This document shows, piece by piece, positions 39,401-46,275 of a stretch of DNA of 64,000 nucleotides. Below the pieces are notes generated by a model. That model saw only the letters and a program-made list of their open reading frames with translations, made no database searches and was not told where the DNA came from. Both the position numbers and the translations under genes were made by a program. Each line of letters starts with the position of its first letter. The stretch's first letter is position 1. Source of the stretch: a virus; the IMG/VR virus record IMGVR_UViG_3300032235_000428, positions 38,461 through 102,460 of that record, one strand, 5' to 3'.

Positions 39401-41524
39401 ATTTTCATCACCAAAAGAAGAAACTATTATTTTATCTATTGGGCCATAATTAATAAAATCTCCAGTTTTGTAACTTAAAAGTTCAACACCATTAAGTAAC
39501 ATTCCAATTTGTCCAGGAACAACTTTAGTTTTTACACTAGAATTTATTGTTGGGACGAAATTTCTAATTAAAGGTTGAGGTTGAATACTTTGATTTGCAA
39601 ATTTAGTTATTTGGAATATGTTATCAACAACTTCTCCACTCACAAAAGTATAATTTTCTGTGTAAATATTTGATCTACTTGTACAAATGCGTATTACATT
39701 ATCGTTTATTTTTTTAACATAATATGTTCCTTCTGGGATATTTAATTTATTATTAACACCACCATTGGTATATGATATAGAATCTCCAGTAAAGAATGGA
39801 TGTTTTCCAATATTTAATTCATATCCATCATAAAATCCACTAAATTTAACTGAAAAATCTTTAAATTTGAGAGGAACATTTAAATAATTTGGTAATGATG
39901 GTGATGTGACATATACCCCATCATTTTTATCGATATAAACATTACTAACATTAGATGATATTATTTTTATACTTTCATTTTCATCAGTATTAACTTTGTT
40001 AATATTTTTAATAGCAATATAGGTCAGATTAACATTTATTGAATCATTTAACTGAATATCAAAAGAATTTTTGTTGGCAATTTTTATAACAAGAGATGTA
40101 TAACTATTTCCATTATTACTCTTTAATGTAACAGTATCACCCAAGGTAATTGTATTTTGATCTTTAGTAATTACTCTATATCTAAATCCAGAAAGTTGTT
40201 GAACTGTTAATACAGTAAAATATGGAGAACAATTTACTAACCAATTAGAACTTAAAGTATTATTACGATTGATACCTAGAGAAACTATATCAAGCCTGTC
40301 GTTGTCCTCATAGAAATAACTTTCATCTAAACTATCAATATCAGATAAAACACCACTTATTCTTACTTTAATTATTTCATCATTATAATAAGAATATGCA
40401 TAAAATGGAGAATAAATTTCAAATGATCTATCAAGTTCTATTACACCACTACAACCAAGAAACTGAGTTAATGTTTTAGATGTGTATTCAATGGTAAAAA
40501 TATTAAATTCATCAAATCTTACCTGTAAAGTTCCAGAATCTGGAAATCCTAATGTTGAATCCACATCAAGATATGTTTGACCTTCTAATGTATTAGAAGT
40601 TAAATATGTTTTGGGGTGGTATTGAAAAACATCTGTATTAATTCCTTCAGAAAAATCTAAACTTACTTTATAATATGATCTATTATTTCTAATTATTTTC
40701 TCTACATTAGTTACTGTTCCAGATGCATAATTAATTAAACCTGGAACTTCATCTTGGAATAAAGTTAAGTTTATTAACTTTTCAACTTCACCTGTTAACT
40801 TTTCTACTACCAAATCTCTTGTTATGCGATAATCTGTATCTGATGCCTGTATTACATAATCTCTTGGTTTGATAACTTTTGCACCTATTCCAAAAATAGA
40901 TTTAAATAGTAAATCAAAAGAAACATCAGACCCTTTTGAGGAATAAAAATCTTTAAGTTTGTATAAAAGATTTTTTTCATTTATAGATTCGTATAAATCA
41001 ACACCTTCAAATCCTGGAGCAAATTGGTACTTATATTTTTTAAAGAATTCCTTTAAAAATAATACACTAAGATTATATACTATAGAACCACTTTTATGTT
41101 CTGAAGATACTGAGGTTTCAAACAATAATTGATCTTTTATTTCTGTTCTATATGATGTTATTCCACTAAAAGACCTTGTACACTCTCGGAAAGAGTTTTC
41201 TGTGGAATATTTGTATGATATTATCTCATCATTTATTTTTACTAATCCATTTTCTTTTGGGAAATCTTTGGTTGAAGATATGAAGATTTCTGTATCAGTA
41301 AAAGATATATCTTCTAATAATTCTGTGGTAAAAAATAGTTCAGATATATTATCTAGTTTTACATATTGATCTATATTATTTAAAATATCTAGTGGACCAC
41401 CCTGATATTCTGCTGAGTTATAATATTCCTGTAAAAATTCTAAAATACGTGGAGATTCCTCAAACAAAAATTCGGGAATTTGAGACTTGATTAAATTTTT
41501 TGTTTTTATTCTAGAATTTAACAT
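30401..41524 (-). CDS. Giant virion protein with YHYH domain, in the gp7 position (3707 aa)
   Basis: This is the largest gene here, lying between gp6 and gp8 where T4 encodes the 1032-aa wedge protein gp7. The N-terminus (IKSQIPEFLFEESPRILEFL, EYYNSAEYQGGPLD) is a conserved cyanophage opening. Residues about 1165-1290 carry a YHYH domain: CHAYAPRKLRQ, GWAYDGNPIYGPYGY, DEYNGRYCKTPDFPEGIYAYF and FPYIIGDKF. Most of the remainder is beta-repeat sequence with GSGYxxxPxVxI or similar units (for example NPGSGYTSNPTVSIQ). It may replace gp7 as the wedge core, or decorate the baseplate; the sequence does not decide. It starts four bases after gp6. Confidence 0.85.
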   Translation of the reverse strand: MLNSRIKTKNLIKSQIPEFLFEESPRILEFLQEYYNSAEYQGGPLDILNNIDQYVKLDNISELFFTTELLEDISFTDTEIFISSTKDFPKENGLVKINDEIISYKYSTENSFRECTRSFSGITSYRTEIKDQLLFETSVSSEHKSGSIVYNLSVLFLKEFFKKYKYQFAPGFEGVDLYESINEKNLLYKLKDFYSSKGSDVSFDLLFKSIFGIGAKVIKPRDYVIQASDTDYRITRDLVVEKLTGEVEKLINLTLFQDEVPGLINYASGTVTNVEKIIRNNRSYYKVSLDFSEGINTDVFQYHPKTYLTSNTLEGQTYLDVDSTLGFPDSGTLQVRFDEFNIFTIEYTSKTLTQFLGCSGVIELDRSFEIYSPFYAYSYYNDEIIKVRISGVLSDIDSLDESYFYEDNDRLDIVSLGINRNNTLSSNWLVNCSPYFTVLTVQQLSGFRYRVITKDQNTITLGDTVTLKSNNGNSYTSLVIKIANKNSFDIQLNDSINVNLTYIAIKNINKVNTDENESIKIISSNVSNVYIDKNDGVYVTSPSLPNYLNVPLKFKDFSVKFSGFYDGYELNIGKHPFFTGDSISYTNGGVNNKLNIPEGTYYVKKINDNVIRICTSRSNIYTENYTFVSGEVVDNIFQITKFANQSIQPQPLIRNFVPTINSSVKTKVVPGQIGMLLNGVELLSYKTGDFINYGPIDKIIVSSFGDENYDVINPPILTIEDTTGIGATGVCHVNGSLKRIEILENNYSFTNGIPKVTISGGNGSGAIAECKVSKIYTSVEFGAYSTSGLIDLTNNTIGFTTYHRFNKFEKIIYSSNNQTPVGGLFDNSVYYAIPTDASNIKLYSTYENAVAGLNTVNITSFGSGVHKFTTFDPKNIISSIDVVESGSGYENKRVFFLPEHVNIYSDIIRIKDHGYKGKEVVTYDSNETLISGLSSSTNYYVKVIDVDTIKLSPVGVGSISENYYYDNNIFSNLISIGSGVHELNYLPISVKIENPVGIITFSGQDSSVKIRPIFRGRIESVSLSNYGQQYGDQEIINYRKQPSVYVSSGKDASISPIISNGKIVGILINNVGLEYNSIPDLIVEGDGSGAELLPILSDGKIIDVIISKSGSNYTQSNTRIRVSSSGFGVKFETYIKSWNINLVERLITTDQITDDDGIIYNAINKKYELEYCHAYAPRKLRQSLLSTSIGVDGTTIYREDSLNDTSSIKYHSPLIGWAYDGNPIYGPYGYADPEGGVVTRMKSGYRIINSPIRPSLYPVGFFIEDYFYDGTGDLDEYNGRYCKTPDFPEGIYAYFSTINNTEESDGPFRSFLKPVFPYIIGDKFNSKIIDFNYDQNSNQDKININSTGWLRNTYYYGLLNKNSGYDVILEPNKYTKEYNRIDTTFPGSITNISIVSPGKNYKVNDEVVFDNSDAGGSNAFANVSEIVGKNIVSIACTSYKISNVQFIPYSNTGVILGICSVPSYLSANDVITINNLNNYELNISNSFSVGILTSKLILTKNLNAQTFTGVTTFIDVYGNLNYPNVQVNDIYKVDNEKIQILEIDKELSKIKILRSYGGTSGVAHSEGSVMYEVPRKFTINVGYTSSIQYKINSDIYFNPLESLGKGSGVGIGTTIFFSHVAYGVTSKIIPYQSIYLRDHGLQTGDLITYTSSGNTPIKVSTGSTSYPVQDYSKFYVGKISNDLIGISTFPIGVGSTGGFVQLGSTNKNVLLSFIDHGSGFNHKFTTNNSNTIVGDILKLTSTVTTLTNHNLTVNDVVDIDVRSGIQTTFIVKYNDTIRRMVINPSSFGILDVDTTNDIITIQNHGYKTGQKVLHTSQSPTGGLLNDEIYYVIVLDENRIRLSNNYYKSLNNILNVDYIDLVSPAATGALSLINPELNVYKNSTVIFNLSDLSLSSGGRPAFSFDFYLDSEFKNKFYTDNTKSFSVRKFGSIGVDNNASVSLIIDENTPEKLFYKLTPILFDGLGLAKEELIDDNYNITNNNLLNILESLYNGLYPVSGIGSTSFTYILTNPPERNSYNLNESEIKYFTKSLSALGEISKITIQSGGFGYKKLPNIAKVRSGLGTDALLLPFSDNIGKVYKYKLNDIGFDYPTDKTLSPSTLLPKIFKIEPLSKFERIKILSPGVNYFVSPQLVVLDGLTGRVNDEVDLRYEIGDYEVNIVRNTTGVYNISPVILPTNNPNGTRISSISYNSGTYDVTVGLAISYSSINDFPFEVGDEVIVENTNIDIVEGGNGYNSANYGYKLFTLTNINPDVGGENPTITYNIGDLPNPNPGTFDTFESIGTVTPKKYFPIFEITLVKDRFISGEKIISESGVEGIAQSYDFKNEYLKINTTENFKVGDLVTGESTKNRGLISQIILFETKHNIDGSAILSKGWKNNIGVLGDNLQRLHDNDYYQYFSYSIKSNISIENWNSLVSDLNHTLGFKKFSDLSIESYAFDAEDRVGLVTAAQQLTTLTSLATLDSNVDINLYKDFDISREKPIIVDDRYVSNEILFNTPFLQSYLEFIGNRVLKIDDISSQFDSSTRSFELNHKGEPIFSIDFNASVGSVVGLTDNTIYLPNHFFVSGEEIEYIPFNSITSNAIGIGTTFFVGVGTTSKLPSSVYVIRIDSRRIQLASSAQNALLFNPIPLSLTSVGIGSTHTLRSKNVTTRALVSINGIIQSPVVSTAVTSTIVSTVGIGSTIFPLSGISSIFSGDLIKINNEIMFVTSVGVASTNSITVFRSWVGTTESSHSSSSLVTKISGSYNIVGNKIHFSEPIRGLTPIGTTSNGPNDVDYLGISTSTRFDGRVFIRSALKQGFTSTYDKAYNTNYIFDDISQSFNGITTSYTLKQNKSNVTGFSTSNAIILIDDVFQGPQRLGSPLTNINGDYKLSEISGQTNISFTGNPANFQVTNDINTSTVPRGGIIVSVGSTNGLRYQPLIGAGGTAIVSAAGTIQSVSVGNSGSGYRVGVQTYIRVGVQTYSSGTPKITYVGYANAANGKITNVVITNAGIGYTRSNPPKVVIDPPLNYSDIPLIYSSKSPSGIGTGATVDITVGQGSSVINFELKNLGYGYGQGDILTVPMGGTTGIPTDSSTFTLYAFEEFQLTIDKTFNSKFSGWSVGDILVLDNIEQYFNGRRRIFPLSRNGERISFFPRRSSGIDLQYNLLVFINDILQVPGESYTFNGGSTVRFNEPPKPRLAGYTTPGDTCKLLIYTGTESIDVNEVDVIETLKIGDDVQFFSDLDITLNQDKRIVVDINSADTVVTNTYAGQGVSDTELLERPINWIKQTSDKIIDEIEVGKDRKYYEPNIHSQSIILSNVGIGSTVVYVTTVKSLFDNPKEGIQVSKAKIVEIISNDSLSSGIVTATVSISSTITSLNIVNPGSGYTSNPTVSIQRPGIGITGIASATANVTSGVITSFTITNPGFGYTTGPLTGLVVNQQGIGYPPLSSSSNIFTNARLKTLTGFGRGATATIEINILNNTVFSTTITEGGTNYKIGDLLFIDSYDSVGLATTYRRTTLASPLVFSVTGIKGPNVLISPPIMQIEEISDVSYEGDYGLIVGIGTTNVGVTTGIIFDFYIPQGSPLMTDGHGITKSGIRTGDYFVVTSSSVGFGITTLTRSGSILGISTENLDNVYEVYSTSQINRSIPSVGISTVIRVVTSVSRYNGLNTVVGIASTAYYGAYSWGKILFSNRSTPKQFTVKTNRFSGISTNPIVRRKNPLAFDNYL

Positions 41525-41528
41525 ACAA

Positions 41529-43436
41529 TTAATTTCTTATTAGATTTCCATTTAAGTAACTTGATGATACTATATATTGAGATCCCGATACGTCTCTCCC
41601 AGACGATATTGAATCTTCAATTAAATCAATATTAGACTTTGAATTGTCTAATTGCAAATACAAATCTTGTTTTCCAATAATATCATTTGACTTTGGGATC
41701 ACCGAAAATTCTATGATATTAATACCATCAACTTTTTTTGAATTTATTATGTTAATAGTTGATATTTTTATCTCACCTTTAACATAATCTATGACACCAA
41801 CATCAGATCTAACTAAAACTGGTTCTGAAGAAGACCCCAATTTAAATAAAAATAATCTTCCAGTCAAAAGATCTGGATTTGGTACATCTGAAAAGTACAC
41901 TGTATCACTAACACCAGGTATATTTAATCCAGAAGATTTTATGTTATAACCTTTTTGACTTTTAACATAAAATTCATTACCGAAACATACTTCATATTCT
42001 GCAAATTTTGAAATTTCAACCCGTAAATCTCTTCGCATAGAGATTTTAGTGATGTTTGATGTTATAGAATCATCTGAATCATCTATTAATTTTAGAAATT
42101 TACTATATTTAAATCTTGAAGAGTATCTATTTAATTCAGTAGATTTTGCATATTTTGTAAGATTATCTAAAACTCTATTTTTAACAACACTCACAGACCT
42201 AGTTAAATTTGTATTAAAGTAGACTTGAGAATCGTATTCAATATAAACATATTTTAAGTCAACAAATTCTGGAACTATTCCCGCAACTGCGTATTTTCTA
42301 AGTTTAAATTTTAAGTTATCTTTAACATTATTAGGAATGTATGCACCATTTTTAGGCTTTACAGCAATAAAAACTTTTCCAAATTTTGGAGGATCCAATT
42401 CTTCACCACCAAATACTGATATTGATTCTACTTCTGGGTATATTGATGGTATTAATGCTTCATAATCGGCAGAAGTTACTGCTCTATTTTGTGATGCATA
42501 TACTCTTGGAGCAAACTTTTTTATTGATGCTACTTCTTCTATTGGTTTACCACCAGTTGATGCCTGAATAGTTGTTATAAATGGTGTTGGTATTTGTAAT
42601 TCGTCACCATTATTATCTACAAATGATCCAGAAAAAGTAAATTCGGATATTCCATTAGAACTTGGACCCGATGTAACGATATACGATGCTTCTATATAAT
42701 TTTTATCGTCCAAAGGTGTTCCAAAAGTACCATCACCGAATATTAATTCATACCTCTGATCTGCTATTTCACTTAAGAAGAAAATTTTATCAGTGGACTT
42801 TACTTCACTTATATTATTAACAAAATTAAATATTCTGGAAATAGAACTTTGAATGGAATCTCTTACTACAACTCTTAATGTTGAAGTGTCTATATTGATA
42901 TTATCTAGGACAAAATTTTGGTTTTTGTTTAATGAATCTACTATAAAATTACTTGATAATAATGTTCCTTCAAGAACTTCTATATCATCGAAGGATGCTA
43001 TTCCATTTATAACTGGAACAGTAATATCATCAGCAATAGAAAATACGTAGCTTTGTGCCCCGAAAGAACGTGTTGTTGTACAAACTGGGCCTTTCTTTAA
43101 TGTAACTGTAATTGCATTATCTGCAATTCCAATAACATCTACGAAAAAAGATATTTTTGCTTTAGAGCATGTGGTAGATCTTGGTAAATATCCAACATGC
43201 TTCGCTAATGAAACTACATTTTCCCTTAGAGTAGCAGAATCTAAAAATACTTCATTACTCAACATATTAGCATTATATGAAGAGATATAAGTATTATATG
43301 CTAGTATGTCTATTAAAATAGATAAATTGGAACCTTCAAAATCATAATCCGTGAAGGTTGAATTTGATCTTAAATAATCTTTTATTGAAGTCTTTATCTG
43401 CTCAAAATCTAAGTTTGAGAAATTTACTAATGCCAT
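41529..43436 (-). CDS. 6: Baseplate wedge subunit gp6-like
   Basis: gp6 forms the inner ring of the contractile baseplate. The N-terminal IKTSIKDYLRSNSTFTDYDF, then EGSNLSILIDILAYNTY, matches T4 IKQNLIEWLNGQNEFLDYDF...EGSRLNVLCDLLAYNT. LRENVVSLAKHVGYLPRS matches T4 LRSSVVQAAQDNGYLPTS. The mid region KFAPRVYASQNRAVTSADYEAL is the usual gp6/J-like core. Length 635 aa is close to T4 (660). Its ATG at 43436 directly follows the gp25 stop. Confidence 0.95.
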   Translation of the reverse strand: MALVNFSNLDFEQIKTSIKDYLRSNSTFTDYDFEGSNLSILIDILAYNTYISSYNANMLSNEVFLDSATLRENVVSLAKHVGYLPRSTTCSKAKISFFVDVIGIADNAITVTLKKGPVCTTTRSFGAQSYVFSIADDITVPVINGIASFDDIEVLEGTLLSSNFIVDSLNKNQNFVLDNINIDTSTLRVVVRDSIQSSISRIFNFVNNISEVKSTDKIFFLSEIADQRYELIFGDGTFGTPLDDKNYIEASYIVTSGPSSNGISEFTFSGSFVDNNGDELQIPTPFITTIQASTGGKPIEEVASIKKFAPRVYASQNRAVTSADYEALIPSIYPEVESISVFGGEELDPPKFGKVFIAVKPKNGAYIPNNVKDNLKFKLRKYAVAGIVPEFVDLKYVYIEYDSQVYFNTNLTRSVSVVKNRVLDNLTKYAKSTELNRYSSRFKYSKFLKLIDDSDDSITSNITKISMRRDLRVEISKFAEYEVCFGNEFYVKSQKGYNIKSSGLNIPGVSDTVYFSDVPNPDLLTGRLFLFKLGSSSEPVLVRSDVGVIDYVKGEIKISTINIINSKKVDGINIIEFSVIPKSNDIIGKQDLYLQLDNSKSNIDLIEDSISSGRDVSGSQYIVSSSYLNGNLIRN

Positions 43437-43838
43437 TTATCTAGTTGGTAGTAATACAAATGATAGTTGTTGAGGTAAAGCATCAATGCCAACTATATTA
43501 TAGAATATCGATATATTAAAAGCATTATTTGAATAATCTGGATTAACAATCACATCTGTTAAAATTACTCTTGGTTCGTAATTTTCGATAGTATCACGTA
43601 TTTCAGATCTTATAAGATCTGCTGTAGATTCATCCATATTTTCAAATAAAAGTCTTGAAACTTTAGATCCAAGATTTCTTTGAAAAAATCTTTCCCCTCT
43701 ATTAGTCAAAACTAAATTTCTTATGGAACGTGCTATGGCAGTTTCATTAGTAATTATTGCAATATCTTTAGATAAAGGATTGAGTAATAAAGAATTACTA
43801 ATGTCTTTAAAACCTATACTAACACGTTCTAAAGGCAT
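43437..43838 (-). CDS. 25: Baseplate wedge subunit gp25-like
   Basis: This is the lysozyme-like-named wedge component conserved in contractile systems (GPW/gp25 family). The 133-aa length equals T4 gp25 (132). Key features are RSIRNLVLTNRGERFFQRNLG, then LLFE at 63-66, and the family EPR motif at residues 88-90 (NYEPRVILTDVIV). It is immediately followed by gp6 with no gap and preceded by a late promoter. Confidence 0.95.
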   Translation of the reverse strand: MPLERVSIGFKDISNSLLLNPLSKDIAIITNETAIARSIRNLVLTNRGERFFQRNLGSKVSRLLFENMDESTADLIRSEIRDTIENYEPRVILTDVIVNPDYSNNAFNISIFYNIVGIDALPQQLSFVLLPTR

Positions 43839-43871
43839 AATTTTTTAATGTAATTAAAATAATTTATACAT

Positions 43872-43879
43872 TATTTATT
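43872..43879 (-). promoter_or_regulatory. Late promoter, AATAAATA, before gp25
   Basis: The minus strand reads AATAAATA about 35 bases before gp25. A further TATAAAT follows close by, so the true element could be either. It would start the wedge operon gp25-gp6. Confidence 0.55.
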
Positions 43880-43882
43880 ACA

Positions 43883-44140
43883 TTAAATCCATTTCTTTGA
43901 TGGGATTGGTTCTGTACCATAACCCCAGTCATCATAGTCTTCATCATTCCTTATTTTTTCATGAATTTCATTTTGTAATTCAAAGTTGTGCTTCTTTGGT
44001 GTAATGTCATCATTATTAATTTCTCTCAGCATTTTTGGTTGTTGATCTAAATTATCTAATGATCCATAATCAGTCACTAATTTATCAGTACCCCACATAG
44101 AATGCATGTAGTTTGGATCTCTGTCTGGTTGCTTGTTCAT
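43883..44140 (-). CDS. Small acidic protein of unknown function (85 aa)
   Basis: I do not recognise a family. The protein is rich in D, E, N and Q with aromatic residues (DPNYMHSMWGTDKLVTDYG, then DYDDWGYGTEPIP). It has no membrane segment or signal peptide. It lies between the gp25 late promoter and a hairpin, so it is probably co-transcribed with the SGNH hydrolase upstream or from a readthrough transcript. Confidence 0.65.
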   Translation of the reverse strand: MNKQPDRDPNYMHSMWGTDKLVTDYGSLDNLDQQPKMLREINNDDITPKKHNFELQNEIHEKIRNDEDYDDWGYGTEPIPSKKWI

Positions 44141-44172
44141 TGTTTACTATTTGATAAGTTAACACAGAACTT

Positions 44173-44196
44173 TTTAAGGGGTTTCTATCCCTTAAA
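44173..44196 (-). other. Perfect 8-bp inverted repeat downstream of SGNH gene
   Basis: TTTAAGGG and CCCTTAAA are separated by 8 bases just after the stop of the 259-aa gene. It could act as an RNA 3' hairpin. There is no U-run on the minus strand, so a standard terminator is not supported. Confidence 0.4.
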
Positions 44197-44211
44197 TTAA
44201 AATTTTATGAA

Positions 44212-44991
44212 CTAATATATAAACTTCACAACTTTATCCACAAAAAGTTCTGATGTTTGTATCCCATAATGATGGCCATCTCTAGCATAATCAACTTTAT
44301 CAATAAAAGGTATATAATGTTTAGCGATACTTTCTACTGAATTGTGGATTGTTTTTCTTGTTGGAAATGGATAAGAATTAATTTCATCATTAATTATTGA
44401 ATGAATAACTTTATGATGATTTAAAGATTCTACTTTTTTTATACATCTCAAAGTATTTTTTAAATTTTCAGATAACACTTTGATATTTTTATTAGATTGA
44501 TAATCTTTATTACTTAACAAAGAAATCCTTCTGTCTTCATCTATTAATGATGTATCTGGATCTTCTCTTCTATCAAAATAACTCCAATGAATTACTACAA
44601 ATTTTGGGGATATTTGTTTAATAATACTTATAACTTTTCTTGATATCCATTCATTACTTGCACCATCCATACTTATATTAATTGTTCTTATCCCAGTAAG
44701 TTTTTCTAATTTTTTTGTCCATATAGAATCGTATGGGCATCCCATACCAACAGTAAAACTATCACCAAAACACCAAATACAATTTCTTAGTTCTTCAACT
44801 GTTTCTGGCCATTCTTCATCACGAAATCCTCTACTATTAAATTTATAAGATACTTCATAAGGATAATGATTAAAAAATGATTTAGATACACATTCTTCTA
44901 AGGAATCTAGTCCACTAGTACTCCATACTTGATTTTGTCTTGTTGTGAGAACAAAATTAGGTAAAATCATACTTGGGTCAACCGAAACCAT
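44212..44991 (-). CDS. SGNH/GDSL-type hydrolase A (259 aa)
   Basis: This is a predicted serine esterase/lipase-like hydrolase. Block I is CFGDSFTVGMGC with nucleophile candidate S78. Block II/III glycine and asparagine lie in DGASNEW (G110, N113). Block V is ARDGHHYG with a D238-x-x-H241 dyad. It is a close paralogue of the 272-aa protein two genes upstream, sharing SYFDRREDPDTSLIDEDRR almost unchanged. I keep the first ATG. Met8 would give MILPNFVLTT, exactly where the paralogue begins, and may be the true start. The substrate is unknown; glycan or ester deacylation on a fibre, or on host polysaccharide, is possible. Confidence 0.8.
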   Translation of the reverse strand: MVSVDPSMILPNFVLTTRQNQVWSTSGLDSLEECVSKSFFNHYPYEVSYKFNSRGFRDEEWPETVEELRNCIWCFGDSFTVGMGCPYDSIWTKKLEKLTGIRTINISMDGASNEWISRKVISIIKQISPKFVVIHWSYFDRREDPDTSLIDEDRRISLLSNKDYQSNKNIKVLSENLKNTLRCIKKVESLNHHKVIHSIINDEINSYPFPTRKTIHNSVESIAKHYIPFIDKVDYARDGHHYGIQTSELFVDKVVKFIY

Positions 44992-45014
44992 ATTTAAATT
45001 ATCATCATTAAAAA

Positions 45015-45022
45015 TATTTATT
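45015..45022 (-). promoter_or_regulatory. Late-type promoter, AATAAATA
   Basis: The minus strand reads AATAAATA over the stop codon of the amidinotransferase gene, 24 bases before the 259-aa SGNH gene. Confidence 0.4.
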
Positions 45023-46274
45023 TGATAACTGGTTTATCTGTTTTCTTCTCGTAAATATAAATCTGGTTTTTTCTATCTGGGAAAAAGTCTTTTTGTTCTC
45101 CTTCTCTATCTAAGTCACTTGTGATGCAATGTAATCCACCATCCCAAAAATATCTATGTCTAAAATTAACAATGTGTGGAGTTATATTGTGTCTTTCAAA
45201 GGCATCAAAAACATCCTTATTATAGTTATTACAAACTACATTATGCTCATCAATGACTAATATATTTACATCAAAAACTGTTTCTTCAACATAATAAACC
45301 CATTTATTCAACCAAGATTCCACAAAATCTGTGAAATCATCATTATACTCTTCACCAGGAACCCACCATTTACCTTTGTTTTTTTCTTTTAAATCTAAAA
45401 ATGGTTTAACTCTGTTCCAACTTTGATCTGGTAATGATACTACCTCCCAACCAGGAAAAGTCTTATTATGACTATAAGGTTTATTTAAACTTATAATTAA
45501 ACCTGGTTTTACTGGACAAAAAGATGAATCGGTGTGACCAGAAATCTCTTTAATAATGTGACATCTATAATCAGTAAAATGTTTTTTTATTGTGTAATTA
45601 TAAATGATAGATAAATTACTTTGTGAATGAACACTACCAAAAATTAAATCTTTACCTATTCTTGTTATAACCGCAGTATTTTCACCATCACTAGATATTA
45701 CTTCGTTTCCACAACTTGTAACATATTCTTTTGCAGTTTTAAAAGAATCAAAATTACTATTTGCTGAGAAATGAGACAATGAATTAACTTTTAGTGTGCT
45801 ATAATAATCTAATAAAAATATTTCTATCTCTTCTTTTGTTTTGAATCTTTTAATTTTACCTTGAAGTTTAAAGGTGTGTAATAGTTCCAAAAAATCTTCA
45901 CTATCAAATTCTTTATTTTCTAATACTTGTTCATATAATTTCATTAATTGTCCAAACTTTTTGTCTGGTGCAAAAAATCTATTACCAAACATGCCAGTAT
46001 AGTCTCTAGGACACATTGGTGGGGGATAATATTTCTTGGTTTTCTTATCGAGATATATTTCAAAATCATCAGATACATCAGTTCTTATTACCTTTACTTT
46101 AAATTTTTCTAATAAAGTAATTAATTTCTGATAATCTTCTTCAGTCTCTATAGCAATTCTCTCCATTACGGAGCGAACTTTTGGATTTTCTATGAAACTA
46201 TAGAATTCTGGTGGATAACTTTTTCCTACTAGGCATACTTTTAATGGATCCCAATGTTGATGAACAGATAGCAT
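45018..46274 (-). CDS. Amidinotransferase-family (guanidino-modifying) enzyme (418 aa)
   Basis: Order and spacing of motifs match glycine/inosamine amidinotransferases of the pentein fold. They are CPRDYTGMFGNRFF (PRD at 89-91), SSDGENTAVITRIGKDLIFG (D196, N199), GHTDSSFCPVKPGLIIS (H247, D249) and DGGLHCITSDLDREG (C383). In this superfamily Cys is the nucleophile and His/Asp complete the site. C383 and H247 are present. The acidic residue equivalent to AGAT Asp254 is not certain. Length agrees with family members (about 350-420 aa). Likely substrates are arginine and an amine acceptor. It starts one base after the upstream SGNH gene and is bracketed by SGNH paralogues, so a joint function is plausible but unproven. 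Confidence 0.85.
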   Translation of the reverse strand: MLSVHQHWDPLKVCLVGKSYPPEFYSFIENPKVRSVMERIAIETEEDYQKLITLLEKFKVKVIRTDVSDDFEIYLDKKTKKYYPPPMCPRDYTGMFGNRFFAPDKKFGQLMKLYEQVLENKEFDSEDFLELLHTFKLQGKIKRFKTKEEIEIFLLDYYSTLKVNSLSHFSANSNFDSFKTAKEYVTSCGNEVISSDGENTAVITRIGKDLIFGSVHSQSNLSIIYNYTIKKHFTDYRCHIIKEISGHTDSSFCPVKPGLIISLNKPYSHNKTFPGWEVVSLPDQSWNRVKPFLDLKEKNKGKWWVPGEEYNDDFTDFVESWLNKWVYYVEETVFDVNILVIDEHNVVCNNYNKDVFDAFERHNITPHIVNFRHRYFWDGGLHCITSDLDREGEQKDFFPDRKNQIYIYEKKTDKPVIK

Positions 46275-46275
46275 A

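Noticed and set aside
44173-44196. Rho-independent terminator after the SGNH gene
   Set aside because: The stem is perfect, but no U-run follows on the minus strand; listed only as a hairpin.
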